This document shows, one piece after another, positions 1-5,435 of a stretch of DNA of 8,052 bases (within the stretch, counting starts at the first letter, position 1; every line of letters starts with the position of its first letter). The notes under the pieces were generated by a model, which was not told where the DNA came from, ran no database searches, and was given only the letters and a program-made list of their open reading frames with translations. Made by a program: the position numbers and the translations under genes. Source of the stretch: an uncultured Saprospiraceae bacterium (GTDB taxonomy: Bacteria > Bacteroidota > Bacteroidia > Chitinophagales > Saprospiraceae); assembly GCA_937967535.1 (NCBI GenBank), contig CALCMV010000411.1, positions 1-8,052 on the forward strand, given 5' to 3'.

Positions 1-117
1 CGACAGCTATGCTTGTTCTTTTCCATTGTAAAAAACTTAAAAAAGACTTCGTATAGCTCGGCTATGCTCAGTTTTTTTAAGCCTTTTACAAAGAAAAATA
101 ACGGCGCATTTCTGTCG
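1..117. repeat. Long imperfect palindrome, MITE- or REP-like
   Basis: The first and last six bases are exact inverted complements (CGACAG at 1-6, CTGTCG at 112-117). The sequence folds around a TCG centre at 58-60, flanked by ATAGC (53-57) and GCTAT (61-65). Further pairing joins the TTGTAAAA and CTTAAAAAA blocks at 26-44 to their complements at 72-92. The arms are imperfect but pair over most of their length. The repeat starts at the very first base, so it may extend to the left beyond the window. No coding sequence lies inside. It could be a small non-autonomous mobile element, a dispersed intergenic palindrome, or a structured 3' end of a gene to the left. Confidence 0.6.
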
Positions 118-432
118 AATTTATTTAATTTCTTTCACTAAGTATAATTTATTAATTTTAATTTTTATAAAAAATTTAAGACTAATTAATTGTAAATTTC
201 AATTTAAATTAAATTATTAATTTGGCGAAGTCATTATTTTCAGAGCAAATTTAAACGTCTAAAATTACAACAAAAATTATTAGCAACAATTTAAAAAATA
301 GGTTTATTTTGATTAAATATTAAATTAAAAATTATTTTACTTCGTAAAATTATAATAATCAAATTATTGTCTGTTTGATAAGAATAAAATATTATATGAA
401 AAATATTTTTTTACAAAAGGTGTCCAACAAGT

Positions 433-465
433 TTTCAGTAAACAAACAATAAAGCTATATATTTG
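433..465 (+). promoter_or_regulatory. Candidate Bacteroidota-type promoter for the 602 gene
   Basis: TATATTTG at 458-465 matches the Bacteroidota -7 consensus TAnnTTTG exactly. TTTC at 433-436 lies 21 bases upstream and matches three of four positions of the -33 TTTG box at accepted spacing. Transcription would begin near 472, giving a leader of about 130 bases that includes the palindrome at 523-558. In DNA this AT-rich such matches also arise by chance. Confidence 0.4.
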
Positions 466-522
466 GCATCAAATTAATCAACTTAAAAATGGTTAAAATT
501 CAGTAAAATACCCGCGTCCTAC

Positions 523-558
523 CTCTTTTATATTTTAAATTAATTTAATATAAAAGAG
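523..558. repeat. 36-base palindrome in the leader of the 602 gene
   Basis: CTCTTTTATAT at the left is mirrored by ATATAAAAGAG at the right, around an AT-only centre that is itself nearly symmetrical. It ends 43 bases before the start codon. If the promoter at 433-465 is used, it would form a stem-loop in the mRNA leader. It could equally be an operator for a dimeric regulator. It has no following U-run, so it is not a standard terminator. Confidence 0.5.
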
Positions 559-601
559 TTGTACTTAATAACTAATTAACTAACTCACAGCAATTTGGAG
601 C

Positions 602-1546
602 ATGTTTAAATCAAATCAAATATACCTACTAATCAGTGTTTTATATATTGGATTTCTGATAAGTTGCAAAAACGATACGCCCGTACAATCCACTGCCAAA
701 CCCGACCAAAATAATGAAGCCATCATCATAGCTGCCCTACAAACTGTTCAAGACAGTCTACAATTGGATGAAGCGGACGCTCAACGCATGAAGGATATTA
801 TAATAAAATACGAAGCCCAAACGAGAGAAATACAACAACAGCAATTCAACAATCCGAAAAGCAAAAAACAGGTCATGCAAAATCTCCTCAAATCGCGCCG
901 TACCGAGTTGAGTGACATCCTGAAACCCAAAGAAATGTTAGTCTTCAATAAACTTTATAAACAAAGCCTCGCCAATGAGCGCAAACGAGCAGCAGAAGAA
1001 AAGCAACTCAGCCCCGAAGACCGCAAAGCATTTTCAAAGCAATTGCAGGAGTATCGTATGAAATCCGTATTGCCCAAAATATTAGAACATCGCAAGGCAC
1101 TCGAAGCCGCCATGACTTCGGCAGATAAAACACAAATAAGCGGATTGCGCGAAAAAATAGGGACATTCAACATATCCATCAAAGATAAAAAAACCGCTTG
1201 TGCCGCCATTGAAAAAAGCAACAAAAAAGCTAAAATGGAGTGTCGCCGCGAGCTTCGCGCTTTGCAAAAAACTTATGACCCTATAAAAAAAGAAACGGAA
1301 AAACTCGTGGCTTTATTAGAAGAAAAATCGGGTACGAAAACCGTAATGTCTGCTATAGAAAACCAACGTGATATTTGGCGGGCAGATTTAAAACAAATAT
1401 TGGAGAGCTATTCGGAAAATGAAGTTCCCCTTGATAAAGTACCACTCGCCAAATATTTTCGCATGGCATCCACCACTAATTTCTTAATAATAAATCCCGA
1501 AAATATAGATGAATCAGCATTTGAAAATGAAGAGGAAATACAATAG
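602..1546 (+). CDS. Helical periplasmic lipoprotein, Spy/CpxP-like
   Basis: A 314-residue protein with a lipoprotein signal: a hydrophobic segment at residues 8-19 and a lipobox L19-I20-S21-C22, so Cys22 is the likely lipidated residue. The rest is highly charged and rich in Lys, Glu and Gln, and reads as long alpha-helices or coiled coils. Residues 52-120 have the pattern of Spy/CpxP-type proteins: a hydrophobic D/E-rich opening, a Gln- and Lys-rich helix, then a 'RRTELSDILKPKEMLVFNKL' segment resembling the family's 'L.pEQ...' stretch. A weaker similar unit may follow at 138-185. Cys200 and Cys214 could form a disulfide. Proteins of this fold are periplasmic chaperone-like or stress-sensing factors, but this assignment rests on pattern only. 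GGAG at 597-600 lies one base from the ATG, too close to act as a normal ribosome site. It appears monocistronic, since 353 bases and a MITE-like element separate it from lipA. Confidence 0.8.
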   Translation: MFKSNQIYLLISVLYIGFLISCKNDTPVQSTAKPDQNNEAIIIAALQTVQDSLQLDEADAQRMKDIIIKYEAQTREIQQQQFNNPKSKKQVMQNLLKSRRTELSDILKPKEMLVFNKLYKQSLANERKRAAEEKQLSPEDRKAFSKQLQEYRMKSVLPKILEHRKALEAAMTSADKTQISGLREKIGTFNISIKDKKTACAAIEKSNKKAKMECRRELRALQKTYDPIKKETEKLVALLEEKSGTKTVMSAIENQRDIWRADLKQILESYSENEVPLDKVPLAKYFRMASTTNFLIINPENIDESAFENEEEIQ

Positions 1547-1553
1547 TCTTAGT

Positions 1554-1578
1554 GGACTTTCCCCAATATCCAAAGTCC
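1554..1578 (+). terminator. Stem-loop after the Spy-like gene
   Basis: GGACTTT (1554-1560) and AAAGTCC (1572-1578) form a perfect 7-base stem with an 11-base loop, starting 8 bases after the stop codon. The position suits a transcript end, but no U-tract follows directly, so intrinsic termination is uncertain. It may only stabilise the mRNA end. Confidence 0.35.
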
Positions 1579-1687
1579 GATTGTGGAAATAAGGTGAAAA
1601 TTTCAACAAAATCCGAACTTTACATGTTCTATAATATTGTTTTTTTATTGATAAAATAATTTCTCAATTTTAAACTCAATTTCAACT

Positions 1688-1883
1688 TATACTGTGAACG
1701 GTGTAAATTTCGAAAAACTGTAATGACTGCTTTAGCTGTCAAGTAGAGTAAAAATAAATTTATAAATTATTGTTTTTAAATTTTTTATAAATAAAAATAA
1801 TAATATACTTGACAGCTAAAGCAGTCATTACGGGTTCATTCGGAAAACTGATATTTTCCGAAATTTACCACGTTCACAGTATA
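1688..1883. mobile_element. 196-base MITE-like inverted-repeat element before lipA
   Basis: Both ends begin TATACTGTGAACG when read inward, followed by a near-identical GTAAATTTCG block. Deeper in, 26 bases at 1720-1745 are exactly complementary to 1806-1831. These hold GACTGCTTTAGCTGTCAAG on the left and its reverse complement on the right. The middle, 1746-1805, is almost pure A/T. The right arm is about 20 bases longer because it holds an extra small hairpin (TTCGGAAAA...TTTTCCGAA around 1840-1862). No transposase is encoded, so this would be a non-autonomous element mobilised from elsewhere. A TA target duplication is compatible with the TATA at each end but cannot be distinguished from the terminal sequence itself. 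It ends 16 bases before the lipA ATG, so the lipA leader or promoter must overlap it. Confidence 0.7.
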
Positions 1884-1899
1884 GTAACAAGTCAACGAA

Positions 1900-2769
1900 A
1901 TGATAGATTTACCGGTAGTCAAAAAAGAAGAACGTCGGCGGAAGCCGGACTGGTTGCGGGTCAAATTGCCGATGGGTGACACCTACCGCAATGTCCGCAA
2001 TATTGTGGATGAGTATAAACTGCACACTATTTGCCAAAGTGGGCATTGTCCGAATATGGGCGAATGTTGGGGTGCGGGTACTGCTACCTTTATGATTTTG
2101 GGAAATACTTGTACGCGCTCTTGCTCATTTTGTGCGGTCAAAACAGGGCGACCAAATGAGTACGACGAAGACGAACCACGCCGAGTAGCAGAGGCAATTG
2201 AGTTGATGAAAGTCAAACATGCTGTCATCACCTCCGTAAATCGCGATGAATTGAAAGACAGAGGGGCGGCTATCTGGCACGCAACCGTGCGCGAGGTCAA
2301 AATGCGCTGCCCTGATACCACGATTGAAACCCTCATACCCGATGTACGCGGCAATTGGGAAGCCCTCGAAACGATGATTAATGCCGGACAGGAAGTGGTA
2401 TCTCACAATATGGAGACAGTCAAAAGTCTCTACCGCAAAGTACGCCCACAGGCAAAATACCAACGCAGTCTCGAACAAATCCAACGCACCAAAGACTACG
2501 GCAAACGCACCAAATCCGGCATCATGGTCGGCTTAGGCGAAACGGACGAAGAAGTATTTGAAATCATGGACGACCTAGTGGCGCACGGCTGCGATGTCCT
2601 CACCATCGGGCAGTATCTCCAACCCACCAAACTGCACCTCAATGTAGAAACATTTGTACATCCCGATACCTTTGCGATGTACAAAGAGGTCGGGCTGAAT
2701 AAAGGATTTAATTATGTAGAAAGCGGACCATTGGTGCGCTCCTCCTACCACGCAGAAAAGCATGTATAA
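1900..2769 (+). CDS. lipA: Lipoyl synthase
   Basis: LipA is a cytoplasmic radical-SAM enzyme that inserts two sulfur atoms at C6 and C8 of octanoyl groups on lipoyl domains. Its targets are the E2 subunits of 2-oxoacid dehydrogenases and the glycine-cleavage H protein. The 289-residue protein is full length. The auxiliary [4Fe-4S] ligands are C45-x4-C50-x5-C56 in the family signature CQSGHCPNMGECW. The radical-SAM cluster ligands are C71-x3-C75-x2-C78 in CTRSCSFC. The C-terminal RSSYHA motif (280-285) supplies the serine ligand of the auxiliary cluster. TSVNRDELKDRGA (111-123) has Asn where many bacterial homologues have Asp, which as I recall is usual in Bacteroidota. The ATG at 1900 fits the family's N-terminus, and no Shine-Dalgarno is visible. 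No lipB or other lipoate gene is adjacent. The gene stands alone, directly behind the inverted-repeat element, and is convergent with the barrel gene. Confidence 0.97.
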   Translation: MIDLPVVKKEERRRKPDWLRVKLPMGDTYRNVRNIVDEYKLHTICQSGHCPNMGECWGAGTATFMILGNTCTRSCSFCAVKTGRPNEYDEDEPRRVAEAIELMKVKHAVITSVNRDELKDRGAAIWHATVREVKMRCPDTTIETLIPDVRGNWEALETMINAGQEVVSHNMETVKSLYRKVRPQAKYQRSLEQIQRTKDYGKRTKSGIMVGLGETDEEVFEIMDDLVAHGCDVLTIGQYLQPTKLHLNVETFVHPDTFAMYKEVGLNKGFNYVESGPLVRSSYHAEKHV

Positions 2770-2867
2770 TGCTACTCGCATGTAAGGGAAGACGAAGAAA
2801 ACATGATAGCATTACTGATGTTATGGAAAACACTTGATTTGGATATTCAAAAATGTTTTTCACTAAT

Positions 2868-2950
2868 AGTCCGCAGACATACGTGAAACACGCTCGCGTC
2901 CAACTGCGGACTGCCGACTGAAAGACTGTGGACACGTTACTGCGTAACGT
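2868..2950. terminator. Two stem-loops between convergent genes
   Basis: AGTCCGCAG (2868-2876) pairs perfectly with CTGCGGACT (2904-2912), enclosing a small CGTG-AAA-CACG hairpin. A second hairpin, ACGTTAC-TGC-GTAACGT, occupies 2934-2950 and ends 6 bases before the stop codon of the leftward barrel gene. Both stems are symmetrical and could act on transcripts from either side. Neither has a strong U-run, so bidirectional termination is inferred mainly from position. Confidence 0.4.
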
Positions 2951-2956
2951 CAGTTA

Positions 2957-3802
2957 TTACCATTCTGTAAACACACCAATCGCCAATGAAGGTGATTCCG
3001 CAACCTGATTTCCCGCAAAGGCAGACAAGGTTGTGGAAAAAGACAAGCCGATATTATCGTTGAAATTGTACAATAATTTTAAGCCGAGCGAAGCCCATGA
3101 TTGATTGTTGACATAAAAACCTGATTCGAGATTATTGGGCGGGTCAATGCGATTACCATTCTCCAAAGACTGCATCACATCGAAAAATATCATTGCCCAA
3201 AACTGCTCGGAAGCATTAAAACCGGCTTCAAAACCGGTATTCCAAATCGTACTGTATTCATTCGTGCGAAATCCGACACCACCATATCCATAAACGTAGC
3301 TTTTGCCAAATCCGCCACCTACACTCAGCATAGGGAGTAGCGTCAGGGCATCGAAACCTGTGCGAAGCCCTGTAGCATCATCGTATCTTCCTGTTGGCAA
3401 TTCTGCCATTAATTGTGCTGTAAGTTGCAGACCATCATCCAGAATATTCTGACGTATACCGAGCCGGATATTGCCCAAAGCCGCAAGTGTTCCCGCTTCT
3501 GTGGGCAGTATCGGCGCATTCTCCAATTCCCCCGCACTCAGGATTTTGAAAGGGGCATCCAAAACAAGGGTTGTTTTTCCCAAGATGCCGTATTCTGCGT
3601 AAATTTGTGTGATGATTTCCGAATATCTTCTTTCAGAAACTCGCCCACCATCTATCATATTATCAAAAAATGTATTGTACGGTGGAATGCTTATTAATGA
3701 AAATTGCCCAAAACCACTGCCTTGTTCCTGCGTCCACGGACTTTGTGCTTGTAGCGAAACACCAAATATCAATACAATTAAAACTAAGAAAAAACGATAC
3801 AT
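2957..3802 (-). CDS. Outer-membrane beta-barrel candidate, function unknown
   Basis: From the ATG at 3802 the product has 281 residues. The frame stays open further upstream to a TTG at 3832, but the ATG places a clean signal peptide at the N-terminus (MYRFFLVLIVLIFGVSLQA, cleavage expected before Q20), so I prefer it. The mature chain is rich in Gly, Asn and aromatic residues. It shows alternating-hydrophobicity strands such as 'YVYGYGGVGFR', 'FWAMIFFDVMQ' and 'SWASLGLKLLYNF', and it ends in an aromatic residue (Trp), as expected for a barrel folded by the BAM machinery. The central 'LMAELPTGRYD' segment recalls transporter-like barrels related to the MetA/phenol-degradation family, but I cannot assign a substrate. 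It lies 136 bases behind the leftward peroxiredoxin gene and may be co-transcribed with it. Confidence 0.8.
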   Translation of the reverse strand: MYRFFLVLIVLIFGVSLQAQSPWTQEQGSGFGQFSLISIPPYNTFFDNMIDGGRVSERRYSEIITQIYAEYGILGKTTLVLDAPFKILSAGELENAPILPTEAGTLAALGNIRLGIRQNILDDGLQLTAQLMAELPTGRYDDATGLRTGFDALTLLPMLSVGGGFGKSYVYGYGGVGFRTNEYSTIWNTGFEAGFNASEQFWAMIFFDVMQSLENGNRIDPPNNLESGFYVNNQSWASLGLKLLYNFNDNIGLSFSTTLSAFAGNQVAESPSLAIGVFTEW

Positions 3803-3843
3803 ATAATTATTTTTGCTAAATGTAAATCTCAAATCAAAATCAA

Positions 3844-3891
3844 ACCAAGCTCGTTCTTCAACGGGGCAGGTTTGGTTTTTGTGGTGTCCTT
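3844..3891 (-). terminator. Possible stem-loop between the peroxiredoxin and barrel genes
   Basis: Read on the minus strand, CAAACC and GGTTTG segments pair around a loop that contains the small hairpin CGTT-GAAG-AACG. A T-rich but not continuous stretch follows (GATTTTGATTT). It could be a weak terminator or attenuator between the two leftward genes. The stem is short and interrupted. Confidence 0.25.
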
Positions 3892-3938
3892 ATGCGCTTC
3901 GTGGTTCAATAGCATTAAATCCACTCCGCAAGCCAATT

Positions 3939-4646
3939 TTATAAGTGTTTCACAATATCTTCAACAGAAGCGCGATTTTTATAATTCAAATCAAATTGAA
4001 CGAATTTTATGATGCCATCTTGCCCGATAACATAAGTGGCGGGAACGGGCAGTTTTGCTTCCGTTTTGCCATTATTCACTGCAATATCGCTTTTGAGTCC
4101 CTTTCTGATTTTATCTTGATAATCATCCGTCACCGAAAATAAGACTTTATAATCGCTCATCACACTTTCATTTGCATCATACAAAATGGTGAAGTCAATA
4201 TTTGATTTTTCAATGGTTTTTGCGATGTTCTCGTTGGTTTCGGGCGTAACGGCGATAACCCGCGCACCTGCTGCCGCTATTTGTGGTGCGCTTTCCTGAA
4301 ATCGGGCTAAATAACGGGCACACACCGGACACCATTGCCCGCGATAAAACAACAACACAACAGGGTGTTTTTTCAATTCTTCGCTCAATTTTACAACTTC
4401 TCCGTCGGGGGCTTTGAGGCTAAAATCGGGGGCTTTCATGCCTGTTTTCAAGCCTGTAGGTCTGATTTTTTCGAGGTCATAACCGATTTTTGTCCATCGA
4501 ATATCAGAGTCAGTCGTTGTATTTTGCGCGGTTTTTTTTGCTGAATTTTCCATCTTGGATTTTTCTTGTGCAGGGCTGTTTTCAGAAGTATTTTTACAAG
4601 CAAATACTCCAAAAATTAGCGTGATAAAAAGTAATGTATTTTTCAT
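3939..4646 (-). CDS. Peroxiredoxin-like (AhpC/TSA) thioredoxin-fold lipoprotein
   Basis: A 235-residue protein with a lipoprotein signal peptide: a hydrophobic segment at 5-16 and lipobox V14-F15-A16-C17. A Ser/Lys/Asn-rich tether runs to about residue 50. The domain at 66-235 follows the AhpC/TSA redoxin order: 'GMKAPDFSLKAPDG' (69-82), the strand 'PVVLLFYRG', then the active site W105-C106-P107-V108-C109. A buried strand 'GARVIAVTPE' and the cis-proline loop 'LPVPATYVIG' (P202 before A203) follow. The family reduces peroxides or exchanges disulfides through the first cysteine. The CxxC spacing allows an intramolecular disulfide as in thioredoxin-like members of the family. The lipobox implies membrane anchoring, probably facing the periplasm. 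The ATG at 4646 is the only start that keeps the signal peptide. It leads the leftward pair with the barrel gene. Confidence 0.88.
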   Translation of the reverse strand: MKNTLLFITLIFGVFACKNTSENSPAQEKSKMENSAKKTAQNTTTDSDIRWTKIGYDLEKIRPTGLKTGMKAPDFSLKAPDGEVVKLSEELKKHPVVLLFYRGQWCPVCARYLARFQESAPQIAAAGARVIAVTPETNENIAKTIEKSNIDFTILYDANESVMSDYKVLFSVTDDYQDKIRKGLKSDIAVNNGKTEAKLPVPATYVIGQDGIIKFVQFDLNYKNRASVEDIVKHL

Positions 4647-4667
4647 AAATAATTTTGAATGAATGTA

Positions 4668-4702
4668 AATGTGTTCGCTAATTTTGTCCCGATAATTATC
4701 GG
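4668..4702 (+). repeat. Left copy of a 35-base terminal inverted repeat
   Basis: This 35-base sequence starts AATGTGTTCGCTAATTTTG and ends with the perfect palindrome CCGATAATTATCGG. It matches the reverse complement of 5216-5250 at 33 of 35 positions, so the pair encloses 583 bases. GTA precedes this copy (4665-4667) and GTA follows the other (5251-5253), compatible with a 3-base target duplication but too short to be convincing. Locally it also makes a hairpin: CGCTAAT (4676-4682) pairs with ATTAGCG (4703-4709) around the inner palindrome. That places a structured element 22 bases upstream of the peroxiredoxin start codon. Confidence 0.65.
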
Positions 4703-5010
4703 ATTAGCGTCAGGTTTAGTATTTCTTAATAAATAAAAAATTGATAATCAGTAGTTTGTAATTATAATAACTAAATAATTTCTTTTATTATTTTGTAAAA
4801 TAATCTAAATATTAATTTTTTTCTCGCGGATAATTTTTTGATAATGATTTTTTTAGATAAAATTTATAATTCAAAAAAAGAGGGGTGCGATTCGTTTTTG
4901 TTCCCACTAATATTCTTGATTATCAATATTTTACGAATTTTAAATTAACTTGACAATAATATATTTTTAAAATGAAAATGTATTTACATTTAGGTTGAGA
5001 TATTTTTTCT

Positions 5011-5106
5011 GAATTTGGGCTAAAACTCGTCAGACATTTTCAAAATCTACCGATGATCTCATTTCCCGACAAAGTTTAAATGTCTGACGAGTTTTAGCCT
5101 AAATTC
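5011..5106. repeat. 96-base palindrome with 29-base arms
   Basis: The arms 5011-5039 and 5078-5106 are complementary at 28 of 29 positions (core GGCTAAAACTCGTCAGACAT, read on the plus strand of the left arm). They enclose a 38-base loop. It sits roughly centrally, though not exactly, between the 35-base repeats at 4668 and 5216. It has no target duplication that I can recognise and no similarity to the element before lipA. It may be a small MITE, a dispersed palindrome, or the core of the larger 583-base unit. Confidence 0.65.
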
Positions 5107-5163
5107 AAGCCCAATGCCATCCATCATTGAAAATTAAAGATTTGTCCTGCACCCTGACAAAGA

Positions 5164-5250
5164 TACAAAATAGACAAATCAAATATTTTTTATCATTCAA
5201 AATTATTCATTCATCCCGATAATTATCGGGACAAAATTGGCAAACACATT
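5164..5250 (-). repeat. Right copy of the inverted repeat, with extended homology
   Basis: Read on the minus strand from 5250, it begins AATGTGTTTGCCAATTTTG, passes through the 16-base palindrome CCCGATAATTATCGGG (5215-5230) and continues into AATTTTGAATGATAAAAAAT. The 35-base end mirrors 4668-4702. The continuation recurs in direct form at 7293-7323 after the vWA gene. Three copies of parts of one repeat therefore occur in this window, in two orientations and with different internal gaps. Confidence 0.6.
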
Positions 5251-5381
5251 GTACTTTGGTACTCAATTAAATCGTTTATGGGAATGGCATTACTCTTAAT
5301 TTTACGAACATATTGGCATGATAGTCAGATTATTATTGCATTGCCATACACCAAAATAACGACTTTTTACATCTTAAAATA

Positions 5382-5389
5382 TATATTTG
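5382..5389 (+). promoter_or_regulatory. Candidate -7 promoter box for the vWA gene
   Basis: TATATTTG matches TAnnTTTG exactly and is the same octamer found before the gene at 602. It lies 46 bases before the ATG, giving a leader of about 40 bases. I see no TTTG at the expected -33 distance, so support is partial. Confidence 0.35.
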
Positions 5390-5435
5390 TGCTTAACCAC
5401 TTGCAAATCCTATATCGAAAATTAAATTTACCAAC

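Larger units (their letters stand above)
118..601. other. AT-rich gene-free region
   Basis: No open reading frame of useful length occurs here on either strand, and the base composition is far more AT-rich than in the flanking gene. The only structure I can support is at the right end: a candidate promoter near 433-465 and a short palindrome at 523-558, both described separately. It most likely serves as the upstream region of the lipoprotein gene that follows. Confidence 0.6.
4647..5435. other. 789-base AT-rich intergenic region holding inverted repeats
   Basis: This spacer lies between two divergently read genes, so it should hold promoters for both. It contains no plausible gene on either strand. 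What can be seen is the pair of 35-base inverted repeats at 4668-4702 and 5216-5250, the 96-base palindrome at 5011-5106 and a candidate promoter box at 5382-5389. No leftward TAnnTTTG box for the peroxiredoxin gene could be found. The stretch 4710-5010 is plain AT-rich DNA. Confidence 0.6.

Noticed and set aside
1720..1831. Intrinsic terminator for the Spy-like gene
   Set aside because: The arms are far too long and widely spaced, the loop is 60 bases, and no U-run follows the stem. A mobile or dispersed inverted repeat explains it better.
1983..2484. Overlapping 123- and 119-codon minus-strand frames inside lipA
   Set aside because: Both are antisense to conserved LipA motifs and have no protein-family features.
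3803..3832. Ten-residue N-terminal extension of the barrel protein from a TTG
   Set aside because: The ATG at 3802 places the signal peptide at the N-terminus in the normal way. The extension adds a polar stretch before it and needs a rare start codon.
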